DNA of 64,000 bases, from positions 558,001 to 622,000 of the forward strand of contig OZ246894.1 of assembly GCA_965231925.1 (NCBI GenBank), written 5' to 3'. The notes under the pieces are model-generated. The model was not told the DNA's origin. It searched no databases and saw only the letters and a list, made by a program, of their open reading frames with translations. The position numbers and the translations under genes were made by a program. This stretch comes from Poriferisodalis sp965231925. Lineage in GTDB: Bacteria; Actinomycetota; Acidimicrobiia; Acidimicrobiales; Poriferisodalaceae. Positions 53,633 to 61,115 of this stretch are shown piece after piece. How positions within the stretch are numbered: the stretch's first letter is position 1; the number at the start of each line of letters is the position of its first letter.

Positions 53633-54583
53633 ATGGAATCGAAGCCCTCGCAGCACCCCCGACGCGAGGCTGAGGCGGAGTGCCGGATCTCGGCTGACGC
53701 ATTCGAGGCCGTGTCAGGGGACTTGGCCGCGGCGACGCGTCGCGCCTACTCGACGCGTCTGCGTCTTGTCGAGGCCGCGTTGGGCGGCGCGCCGTTGGCC
53801 GACTCGTCGCTCGCAGAGGTGTTGGCTGTCATGGCAGCCCGAGGACAGTCGCCTTCGACGCTCGCGCAGACCGTGGCGGCGGTGCGCTGCGCTGCCCGCC
53901 GCCTCGGCGAGCCTGATCCGGTCGGCCCGCAGTGCGGCATCGCGCTGCGGGCTCATCGCCGTGCCGCGGGACCCTCGAGGCAAGTAGCAGGGGTCGACTG
54001 GTCAGCAGCAGACGACGCGGCTGACATCGCCGCTCGGCGCGGGGACGCCATCGGGCTGCGCAACGCGGCCATCGTCGCTGTCATGAGCGACGCCTTGCTG
54101 CGTGTCAGCGAGACATCAGCACTCGACGTCGCCGACATCGCACGAGCTGATGACGGCGCTGGACACGTCCGCGTCAGACGCTCCAAGACAGATCAAGAAG
54201 GCGTCGGAGCGTCGCTGTTCCTGCGTCGCGCGACCATCGCGCGCGTCGACGCATGGCTGCGCGCGGCTTCCATCGACGGCGGGCCGCTGTTCCGGCGCGT
54301 CCGCAAGGGCGGGCACGTCACCGCCGACCGGCTCACCGCTCGCGCCGTGCGCGCCGTCATCACCCACAGCGCCTCAGCGGTCGGCATCGACGGCGCATCA
54401 GGCCACTCGCTGCGCATCGGATCCGCCCAGTCGCTCGTACGCGCTGGCGCGCAACTGCCCGAAGCCATGCTCGCCGGCCGATGGACCACCCCCGCAATGC
54501 TCAGCCGCTACGCCGAAGCCGAACTTGCAGCAAGTAGCGCCGTCGCACGACTCCGACCTGACAACCCCACCCCGCAAGGCTGA
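53633..54583 (+). CDS. Tyrosine recombinase / integrase
   Basis: A 316-residue protein. The N-terminal part is a core-binding helical domain (LAAATRRAYSTRLRLVEAAL). The catalytic part has the first Arg in SDALLRVSETSALDVADI, the His-x-x-Arg box in GHSLRIGSAQSLVRAG, and a C-terminal GRW…MLSRYAEAEL with the nucleophilic Tyr. It probably moves the element it sits in. The ATG at 53626 is in another frame; 53633 is the first in-frame ATG. Confidence 0.88.
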   Translation: MESKPSQHPRREAEAECRISADAFEAVSGDLAAATRRAYSTRLRLVEAALGGAPLADSSLAEVLAVMAARGQSPSTLAQTVAAVRCAARRLGEPDPVGPQCGIALRAHRRAAGPSRQVAGVDWSAADDAADIAARRGDAIGLRNAAIVAVMSDALLRVSETSALDVADIARADDGAGHVRVRRSKTDQEGVGASLFLRRATIARVDAWLRAASIDGGPLFRRVRKGGHVTADRLTARAVRAVITHSASAVGIDGASGHSLRIGSAQSLVRAGAQLPEAMLAGRWTTPAMLSRYAEAELAASSAVARLRPDNPTPQG

Positions 54584-55033
54584 GCCGACCCACCAGCGCA
54601 GGCGTCCGAGGCCGAGGAGAACTGGAAGGTCGGCTTGATTCCGAAGCGACCAAGAATCCGCTGGGGAGAGGCAGTGCACGACTCTTCCGCGTGCCGCAGC
54701 TTCGTGATCAAGGAGCTTTAGTTCCGAGAAATGTCATTCTCGGAATAATAACACCCTGTTTCAGCATCCGCGGACACCGTTCGAGGCGACGCACACCCGA
54801 CGAGGTAGTCATCACGGCCCCGCGCACCCCCGACAGCGCGGCTTCTCGGCATCGAAAACTACCGAGATATCACAGAGTCCTCGGCTGCACGGACCCCACC
54901 AGACGCGCTGGGCACTCCCTAGGTTCCGCTACTGACATCTAACTCCGTTGAATCGAGCCGCGCCGGCCGCACGGGCGGCGACAAGAGCATGGGTCCTCTC
55001 CCCCAAACCGACTCCCGTCCGGAAGGGGCCACC
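54584..55033. other. 450-bp intergenic stretch in the element
   Basis: No gene is supported. It holds the perfect inverted repeat at 54722-54745 followed by an AT-rich patch (AATAATAACA), unusual for this genome. The ribosome-binding site of the next gene is at its right end. A regulatory region or an RNA could lie here, but I see no recognisable RNA family. Confidence 0.4.
54722..54745. repeat. Inverted repeat: operator-like or hairpin
   Basis: Arms TTCCGAGAA (54722-54730) and TTCTCGGAA (54737-54745) are perfect complements with a 6-nt spacer, followed by AT-rich DNA. There is no T-run right after it, so an operator for a dimeric regulator is as likely as a terminator for the integrase. Confidence 0.6.
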
Positions 55034-56341
55034 ATGCCCAAGAGGATCCTTGCGGCGCTGGGCGTCGTGCTCGCGTTCGCCGCTGTGCTCGTCGTCGTGC
55101 CGCTAGCCACCGCTGACGAGGCCGAGGCGCACACACAGGCGATCAAGCGCTGCGCCTATGACCCGTTCGCCGGCCAGCAGTGCTGGTACGAAACGGTCGC
55201 CCACAACCACCCGCCGCCCACCCCGCGAGAGCAGATCGAGCCGCAGGGGCCTGACCTGAACATAGAGCCCGGCCCCACCCCCACCACGGCCCCGCCGCCC
55301 GCAAACACACAACCCCCGCCGCCTACAACGGCCGCGCCTCCGCCCACCACGGCCCCGCCGCCGCCGACCACGACCATCTACGTGCCGCCCACAACGACCA
55401 CGACAGCCCCGCCGAGATGCGCCACGGGCTACCACCGCAACGGGAGCACCTGCCACCCCAACCACGGCGACCCGCCCTGCGGCACCGGCCTATGGACACC
55501 CCACGCCGGCCACTCCCCCCAACAACGGCCCCCCTGCAGGGTGACCACGTGCCCCGCAGGCACGCACCGGCACACCGTCTACCGGGGCAAGCTGTCGGCC
55601 TGCGGCCCCGACCACCCGGACCCGCCCTGCGGCACCGGGTATTGGTGGCGGCATCACGCTGGCCACCGCGTGCGGCAGCCCCCCTGCGATCCGACTCTTC
55701 CGAAATGCCCATTGCACTACGCGTGGTCATCTTCCAAGAAGGTCTGCGAACTCACCGGTGCCGTCAGGATCACCCAGGACGTCGGGAAGGTGATCCTGGA
55801 CATCGAAGGGCAAGTGATCTGCACCTTCGCAGCTGGGGGAGCCGCGACCAAGGTGGCGAACGCCATCCTGAGGGGCGTCAGCGAAGCAGCGAAACGAGTC
55901 GCCATATTCGCCTTCGAGCAGACCATCGAGCATCCTTGCGATGACATCTGGGACGACCTCACCAAATGGGGGAACGACACCTACTACAAGCCCGACACGA
56001 CCGAGCCGACGCCCGACAGCGGCGATGCCGACGACACCGACCCCAGCGACAAGAAGAACATCAACAACGCCAAAGACGACGAGGACGGCACCGACGACGA
56101 GGACGGCACCGACGACGAGGACGGCACCGACGACGAGGACGGCACCGACGACGACGCGGCCGACGAAAACCCGGCGGGCAGCTACTGCGGCCCGTGGACG
56201 TCGTTCGCATGGAGCGCGGGTCGCGGCGGGGTCACTCTGTTCGTGAATGGTGCGGCATACGCCGAGTACCAAAGCAGCTACGGCAACCGAGATTGGGCCA
56301 TTGCACGATGCCAAACGGTCCTCGCCAGCCTCGGCCAATGA
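55034..56341 (+). CDS. Secreted Cys/His-rich protein with Pro/Thr linker and acidic repeat
   Basis: 435 residues from the ATG at 55034, with GGAAGGGG 5 nt upstream. A signal peptide (RILAALGVVLAFAAVLVVVP) is followed by a Pro/Thr-rich stretch, and then by two similar Cys/His modules (DPPCGTGLWTPHAGH and DPPCGTGYWWRHHAGH). After these come a small helical region with Ala/Gly (IEGQVICTFAAGGAATKV), an acidic repeat (DDEDGT four times) and a C-terminal domain starting SYCGPWTSFAWSAGRGG. No known family. The Cys/His modules could bind metal or form disulphides. It may be exported by the element as a surface factor. Confidence 0.7.
   Translation: MPKRILAALGVVLAFAAVLVVVPLATADEAEAHTQAIKRCAYDPFAGQQCWYETVAHNHPPPTPREQIEPQGPDLNIEPGPTPTTAPPPANTQPPPPTTAAPPPTTAPPPPTTTIYVPPTTTTTAPPRCATGYHRNGSTCHPNHGDPPCGTGLWTPHAGHSPQQRPPCRVTTCPAGTHRHTVYRGKLSACGPDHPDPPCGTGYWWRHHAGHRVRQPPCDPTLPKCPLHYAWSSSKKVCELTGAVRITQDVGKVILDIEGQVICTFAAGGAATKVANAILRGVSEAAKRVAIFAFEQTIEHPCDDIWDDLTKWGNDTYYKPDTTEPTPDSGDADDTDPSDKKNINNAKDDEDGTDDEDGTDDEDGTDDEDGTDDDAADENPAGSYCGPWTSFAWSAGRGGVTLFVNGAAYAEYQSSYGNRDWAIARCQTVLASLGQ
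56075..56146. repeat. 18-nt tandem repeat, four copies
   Basis: Four consecutive copies of an 18-nt unit encode Asp-Asp-Glu-Asp-Gly-Thr. Being a multiple of 3, copy changes keep the frame and alter the length of the acidic segment. Confidence 0.9.
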
Positions 56342-56383
56342 CCCGCGTAAGATCGACCGGTTCTGCTAATGAGCGCCCCGCAC

Positions 56384-56389
56384 TACCCT
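56384..56389 (+). promoter_or_regulatory. -10-like box of the first twin gene
   Basis: TACCCT ends 6 nt before the GTG at 56396. The same box at the same distance precedes the second twin (56996-57001), within a conserved 35-nt leader. Confidence 0.45.
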
Positions 56390-56395
56390 GAACCC

Positions 56396-56629
56396 GTGAG
56401 CGCCGACGCTGAGACGATGACTACGCCGAACCCGAAAGAGAAAAGCGACAGTCGGGTTTGGACGCCCGGTTTTATAGCGGTGGTCGTGCTGGCCAACCTC
56501 GTGCAATGGCTCACGGATTGGTCTTGGTGGGTGCTCTGGGCACCCGCGGCGGCCATCTCGGGCTGCATCCTCGTTTACGCATGGGCCAAGCGCCGCCGTG
56601 GGGCGGCGAGGGCGGCTGCGGCTCGTTAG
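56396..56629 (+). CDS. Small two-TM membrane protein, twin 1
   Basis: 77 residues from the GTG at 56396. A polar N-terminus is followed by two membrane segments (WTPGFIAVVVLANLVQWL, VLWAPAAAISGCILVYAW) and a basic tail (KRRRGAARAAAAR). It is a close relative of the protein at 57008-57229. The ATG at 56369 in the same frame is also possible; the GTG was chosen because a -10 box lies exactly 6 nt before it, as for its twin. No known family. Confidence 0.6.
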   Translation: MSADAETMTTPNPKEKSDSRVWTPGFIAVVVLANLVQWLTDWSWWVLWAPAAAISGCILVYAWAKRRRGAARAAAAR

Positions 56630-56980
56630 CGGCCTGTAGAGGCCGCCCGGAGCGGCCCGCCAACCCCGGCAGTTCACAACGCCCGCATCGCCGCCGACGT
56701 CATCGAAATCGCGCGGTCCTTAACGCGCTCGCCCGCGGAGCAACCGTGCGACAGGTCGCCGCCCGGCACGCCGCCGGCGATGTATGGCCACACATCAGCG
56801 CCGAGCGTGATGAGCGCCCGCCGAGGCGTGCCCGACGTGCTGGCCATGCCCGACGTGGCGGCGATCGACGACGCCCAGCCGCCCGACGCCCGCCGAACGA
56901 AGCCGAAGAGTTCCAGAACCGGCACAGCGCAATCACCCGCCGCCCGACGTGGGCGACGTGCTCAATGGCCGAGGCCGCAA
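56630..56980. other. Region between the twins, no clear gene
   Basis: Open frames run through here, but none is convincing. One plus-strand frame reads RAVLNALARGATVRQVAARH, which resembles a helix-turn-helix of a recombinase or transposase, and then becomes Arg/Pro-rich. It may be a remnant. Nothing else is visible. Confidence 0.3.
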
Positions 56981-56995
56981 ATGAGCGCCCCGCGC

Positions 56996-57001
56996 TACCC
57001 T
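56996..57001 (+). promoter_or_regulatory. -10-like box of the second twin gene
   Basis: TACCCT ends 6 nt before the ATG at 57008, the same arrangement as for twin 1. Confidence 0.45.
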
Positions 57002-57007
57002 GAACCC

Positions 57008-57229
57008 ATGAGCACCAGCACGCTGCCCACCCTAAAAAAGAAAGGCCACATTTGGGCTTGGGCACCGACCATTGTCTTGCTCGTCGTGCTGCCCAATCTC
57101 ATGGAATCGCTCAATTGGTCTCGGTGGTTCTTGACCGCACCCGCAGCGGCCATTACGGGCGGCATCCTGATTTACGCATGGGCCAAGCGCCGCCGTGAGG
57201 CTGCGAGAGAGGCAGCGGCTCGGGACTGA
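57008..57229 (+). CDS. Small two-TM membrane protein, twin 2
   Basis: 73 residues from the ATG at 57008: a short Lys-rich N-terminus (STLPTLKKK), two membrane segments (WAPTIVLLVVLPNLMESL, FLTAPAAAITGGILIYAW) and a basic tail (KRRREAAREAAARD). It is a paralogue of twin 1. The shared leader, -10 box and spacing suggest tandem duplication with the promoter. Function unknown; holin-like or small toxin-like membrane proteins have such sizes. Confidence 0.6.
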   Translation: MSTSTLPTLKKKGHIWAWAPTIVLLVVLPNLMESLNWSRWFLTAPAAAITGGILIYAWAKRRREAAREAAARD

Positions 57230-57452
57230 GGGCCGGCGGCTCACGGTGTGCAGCAGCGACGCGAACGAGAACCGCCACACTCGCGACAGCACCTTCCTAC
57301 GTGCTGTGGTTCCCGGTGTGATGTTTGGCGAACCTGATTGGCGGGTCGCCGTCGGGCGTCTGCGACCCCCAAGAGGCGGATGTTGATTCTGTTATGTCTC
57401 GTATGTCCTGTTGAGGTTGCCAAGTTGGTGCAATTCGGCGATGCAATCACCG

Positions 57453-57466
57453 AATAGCGCGCTATT
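57453..57466. repeat. 14-bp perfect palindrome upstream of the DUF4143 ATPase
   Basis: AATAGCGCGCTATT, 14 nt before the ATG at 57481. At this position it could be an operator overlapping the promoter of the ATPase-AbiE operon. Confidence 0.5.
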
Positions 57467-57480
57467 GCCGAACCGCAGGT

Positions 57481-58698
57481 ATGTATATTTCGGCTGTGAT
57501 CGAGCGCGAGATGGCGACGGAACTTCGCGAGCGGTTTGACCGCTACCCGTTCGTCATCGTCACCGGTCCGCGGCAGTCGGGCAAGACCACCCTGTGTCGC
57601 AGCGTGTTCGAGCAACCCGGGTGTGCGTATGTGAGCCTCGACGCTTTGGACAGACGGGCGCAAGCAGAAGCCGATCCGCGGGGCTTTCTTGCATCGCTCG
57701 GCACTCCGGCGATCATTGACGAAGTCCAGCATGTGCCTGATCTGTTCTCCTATCTCAAGGAGCTTGCCGACCTCGATGGCCGCAACGGCCAGTACGTCTT
57801 GACGGGCAGCGAAAATCTCAAGCTGTCGGATCAGGTGCGAGAGTCGCTTGCGGGACGGGCGTCCCAGCTTCGGCTCTTGCCGCTTTCCCTGGCCGAAGTG
57901 CGCTCAGCGGGCGTGGCAACGTCGTTCGGCGATATCGCCTACAGCGGCTTCTACCCTCGCATCATCGACGAGCGGCTCGAACCTCGCGAGGTGCTGACCG
58001 ACTACTTCGAGATGTACGTCGAACGCGATGTCGGACGAATGGGCGGCGTCGGCGATCTGTCCGCCTTCCGGCAATTCGTCGCCCTGTGCGCGGGCCGGGT
58101 CGGCACGCTGCTGGACTTGACGTCGCTCAGCGACGATGTCGGTGTCGCGCGCAGCACGATCCGCAAGTGGCTCACGGTGCTTGAACGCAGCTACATCGCT
58201 TTCTTGTTGCCGCCGTACTTCGCCAACATCCGAAAACGGCTGGTGAAGTCTCCGAAGCTCTATTTCTACGACGTGGGTCTCGCGAGCTACTTGCTGGGCA
58301 TCGAGCATCCACGGCAACTGGTGACCCACCCGTTGCGCGGGCCGCTGTTCGAGAACATCGTCGTCGCTGAAGCACTCAAGCACTGCTACAACCGGGGCCG
58401 CGAGCCGAGGCTGTCCTTCTTTCGCGATTCACGCGGGCTCGAATGCGATCTGCTGTACGAACGAGGCCACGGGATCAACGTGATCGAAGCCAAGTCAGGC
58501 GCGACGGTTGCGGCCGAGTGGATCACGCAGATGGGCCGCGTCGCTGCGACCGTGCCGGGCATCACCGAGCAGACCATCGCTTACGGCGGCGACAAGGCCA
58601 TGACCTGGCGAGACGTCGGCATCGTGCCGCTCGACGATCTCGCCGACGCTCTCACCGGATTCGACACAGGAGCGCATCCCCATGCCCGTGAGCCTTGA
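57481..58698 (+). CDS. DUF4143-type AAA ATPase
   Basis: 405 residues. Walker A is in VIVTGPRQSGKTTLCRSVF, Walker B in TPAIIDEVQHVPDLFSYL, sensor GQYVLTGSENLKLSDQVRES, and the C-terminal half has FFRDSRGLECDLLYERGHGI with VIEAKSGATV, a PD-(D/E)xK-like pattern. It overlaps the AbiEi-like gene by 17 bp, so the three genes form one operon. Its role next to an AbiE pair is unknown; a related ATPase is at 46403-47836. Confidence 0.87.
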   Translation: MYISAVIEREMATELRERFDRYPFVIVTGPRQSGKTTLCRSVFEQPGCAYVSLDALDRRAQAEADPRGFLASLGTPAIIDEVQHVPDLFSYLKELADLDGRNGQYVLTGSENLKLSDQVRESLAGRASQLRLLPLSLAEVRSAGVATSFGDIAYSGFYPRIIDERLEPREVLTDYFEMYVERDVGRMGGVGDLSAFRQFVALCAGRVGTLLDLTSLSDDVGVARSTIRKWLTVLERSYIAFLLPPYFANIRKRLVKSPKLYFYDVGLASYLLGIEHPRQLVTHPLRGPLFENIVVAEALKHCYNRGREPRLSFFRDSRGLECDLLYERGHGINVIEAKSGATVAAEWITQMGRVAATVPGITEQTIAYGGDKAMTWRDVGIVPLDDLADALTGFDTGAHPHAREP

Positions 58699-59548
58699 CG
58701 AAGCCATGGGGCGTCTCAGGTGTGCAGGTGCGACGTTCGTGACCTCCGCGCAGGCAGCCGAACGGTTCGCCGTGGCTCGCTTCAACGCTGAGTGTTTGCT
58801 CGCCGAACTTGAGGACGCGTCCCGAGTGGTGCGGGTCTGCGACGGTGGATGGGTTCCGACGCTGCAGCGTGGGCACGAACGGCGTGTCCCAGTGCTCGCT
58901 GAGTATCTGCATGACATGATGACTCATCTCGGGGTCGGCTACTACCTGAGCTATGCGGCGGCGGCTGAGCGGCGAGGGGCGTCGCATCATGGAGTGATGA
59001 GGCAGCGGATCCTTGTCGAGACCGACGTAGTGTGCCGGCTTGGGTTGAGGGAAGCCGACGGGCCTGCCGATCTGGCTGTGTCGTTCCACCAGATCGACCC
59101 AGAGCATGGACGCCCTGCGTCGCTGTTGCGAGTTCTGTGCCTGCCGTGGCCTGCCGACGGCGCGCCTGTGCGTTCCGAACGACGCACGCTGCGGGCAGCG
59201 ACCGCGGAGACCGCGTTGCTGGACATGGTGGAACGGCCTGACCGTTGCGGCGGCATGGATCACGTCGCGACGATCGCCCGCAAGATGCTGTTCTGGCGGC
59301 TGCTGCATCCTGTCGAGTTCGCGGCCGTCTCGGACCGCTACGAAGCGTCCGTCGCTCGACGTGCAGGATCGATGCTGCAGCGGCTCAGAGACCCGCAGCA
59401 CAGGCTCCGTCTGGGACCGCTGCGACAGCGTGTGCGTCGCCGACCGCTCGACGCTCCAGTCGCTCTGCGAGACACGACACCCGATCACGCCCGTAAACAG
59501 GACCGATGGGGCGTCACCTGCAGGACGCCACTGGACCCCGACGCATGA
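58682..59548 (+). CDS. abiEi: AbiEi-type antitoxin/regulator
   Basis: A 288-residue protein with an N-terminal winged-helix part (RLRCAGATFVTSAQAAERFA) and the AbiEi core (LGVGYYLSYAAAAERRGASH, RRTLRAATAETALLDMVERP). In type IV AbiE systems it represses its operon and counteracts the nucleotidyltransferase toxin. The stop overlaps the start of the toxin gene as ATGA. It sits in the integrated element, where abortive-infection cargo is expected. Confidence 0.82.
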   Translation: MPVSLDEAMGRLRCAGATFVTSAQAAERFAVARFNAECLLAELEDASRVVRVCDGGWVPTLQRGHERRVPVLAEYLHDMMTHLGVGYYLSYAAAAERRGASHHGVMRQRILVETDVVCRLGLREADGPADLAVSFHQIDPEHGRPASLLRVLCLPWPADGAPVRSERRTLRAATAETALLDMVERPDRCGGMDHVATIARKMLFWRLLHPVEFAAVSDRYEASVARRAGSMLQRLRDPQHRLRLGPLRQRVRRRPLDAPVALRDTTPDHARKQDRWGVTCRTPLDPDA

Positions 59549-60360
59549 ACGCCTCCCCCGGATGGGACGCCATCATCGAAGACTGGCGTGCCACAGCACC
59601 GTGGGACGAACCTGAGCATGTGGTCCAAGACTTGGTGCTCAGTCGACTGATCGTGGAAATCGCGAACGACAAGCGTCTGCGGCGACGTCTCGTGCTGCAC
59701 GGCGGAACCTGTCTGCACAAGATCTGGCACAACACGCCCCTGCGTTACTCCGAAGACCTGGATTTCTTGTGCACGAAACCGCGGCATCTGCCGTTCGTGA
59801 TGCGTCGGGTGAAACAGATCATGCGTCATGCCGGAATGTCGGACGCTCGATACAGCTTCTGGGGCTATCCGTCGATTGCGGCTTCTGAGGTCGACGGACG
59901 CGCTGTGGACCTGAAGGTGGATTTCAACCCGACACTCGAAGCAGCAAGACGAGCATTCAGGAACCGGTCGTCTCGCGGCAGTCTCACCGTCGACACTGAC
60001 TGGTACCGAGGCCAGACGACACTGATCCCGTGCGCGTCGCCCACCGACATCTTGGCGTCCAAAATCGCCGCTGTCATGACCCGAGCCAAACCACGCGACC
60101 TTGCAGACCTGTGCACCGGCTTCGCCGCCGGCCTCTCCGACGTCGACAGCGCAGTCGCCGCCTACCACGAGCACTACCGCCGTCCGTCTCACCCGACGAC
60201 ACTGAAATCACGAGTCGACCTGCTGCTGGCCGACGAGACCTACCGCGCCGGATTGGCCGGCGGCACCGATTACCAGCCGACACCGCTCACTGACGACTCA
60301 GTGCTTGCTGCGGCCGCTCAGATCGACAACAGCATCGCCCAGCGACGCTCCGCCACCTGA
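59545..60360 (+). CDS. abiEii: AbiEii/AbiGii-family nucleotidyltransferase toxin
   Basis: 271 residues from the ATG at 59545, overlapping the antitoxin stop by 4 bp. RRLVLHGGTCLHKIW with YSEDLDFLC gives the GG(T) and DxD motifs of the nucleotidyltransferase fold; DGRAVDLKVDFNPTLEAARR and SPTDILASKIAAVMTRAKPR then match AbiEii. Relatives add nucleotides to tRNA acceptor ends or similar targets and halt growth on phage infection. The open frame to 59506 overlaps the partner gene too far. Confidence 0.85.
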   Translation: MNASPGWDAIIEDWRATAPWDEPEHVVQDLVLSRLIVEIANDKRLRRRLVLHGGTCLHKIWHNTPLRYSEDLDFLCTKPRHLPFVMRRVKQIMRHAGMSDARYSFWGYPSIAASEVDGRAVDLKVDFNPTLEAARRAFRNRSSRGSLTVDTDWYRGQTTLIPCASPTDILASKIAAVMTRAKPRDLADLCTGFAAGLSDVDSAVAAYHEHYRRPSHPTTLKSRVDLLLADETYRAGLAGGTDYQPTPLTDDSVLAAAAQIDNSIAQRRSAT

Positions 60361-60524
60361 ACGTCGCGCACCGCACGGCGTTCCCTCACTGAGCTACTCC
60401 ACGCGTAGATGCGAAGCGCCAACAGACTCTGCAATCTGCAATCCGAACGTTCAGATTGCAGAGTCTTGCCGATACGACTTAGGAATAATTCGTCACTGAG
60501 ACTGCTTTTCTCGTCGGCCGTGCG

Positions 60525-60584
60525 GGCGAGCCGTCCGTCACAGCCCCGTAGCCGCCAGCCGCGTTCAGCGCCCAGGTGATCGGC
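60525..60584. repeat. Right 60-bp direct repeat (att-like)
   Basis: Matches 53441-53500 at 54 of 60 positions and encodes the same C-terminal residues (GEPSVTAP, stop). It defines the right boundary of the element. Confidence 0.75.
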
Positions 60585-61115
60585 CGGCGGCCCATGCTGG
60601 CGGCGATGCGGGGTTCGGTGTGGTCGCCGGTTGACGCATCGCCGCAGCGCCCTCGATCCGCTCGAAGCCTGCGTGGTAGTCAGTGTCACAGGAGTGGTGT
60701 ATCTTTCCGGCATATCCCCCCAGTCGCTTCTGGTGGCTGGGCGAAGGCCCGCTTCGGCGGGCCTTCGAGCATTATGCACTGCTGTTCCAGGCATGGGGTT
60801 TGCGAATCGGTCCCCTTGAGTCCTGCAGAACAACGGGCAGCTGGACTCGTCCGAGGCTATGGCTTGACCGCAGCGGCACACCCCGGCTCGCTCGCCAGAT
60901 TCGACGCCGACGGGCAGCTGCGAGCCCGGCGCCTGCGAGCGATCTGACCCGACGCTCGCGTGCAGGGCAGGATGCGCGCGGTGGTGCGCGGTGGGGTGGT
61001 AATTTGCGCGCACCACATCGGCATGCCACGGGGTCCGAACCGGGGGGTTCGGCTCGCGTCTGGCCTGGACAAATGGGGACCTGTCTATGGCTGAACAGGC
61101 CCGGCATCGCTGAGC
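60585..61115. other. Intergenic stretch right of the element
   Basis: 530 bp with no supported gene. It holds the strong hairpin at 60742-60767 and a plus-strand frame ending at 60947 whose last residues read LSPAEQRAAGLVRGYGLTAA, perhaps the end of a lost gene. The promoter of the dehydrogenase at 61116 should be near its right end. Confidence 0.35.
60742..60767. terminator. 11-bp hairpin with TTCG loop
   Basis: Perfect stem CGAAGGCCCGC (60742-60752) and its complement (60757-60767) around TTCG. It is very stable and terminator-like, but there is no T-run and no gene ends nearby, so an RNA element or the end of an undetected transcript is possible. Confidence 0.5.

Larger units (their letters stand above)
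53441..60584. mobile_element. 7.1-kb integrative element bounded by 60-bp direct repeats
   Basis: Direct repeats at 53441-53500 and 60525-60584 match at 54 of 60 positions. Just inside the left repeat is a tyrosine recombinase. The cargo is a secreted Cys/His-rich protein, two related two-TM proteins, a DUF4143 ATPase and an AbiEi/AbiEii pair, while the genes on either side are catabolic. The pattern is that of an integrated island with att-like ends; the 10% divergence suggests it is old or that the repeats have another origin. Confidence 0.6.

Noticed and set aside
53441..60584. Insertion sequence with terminal inverted repeats.
   Set aside because: The ends are direct repeats and the enzyme is a tyrosine recombinase; no DDE transposase is present.
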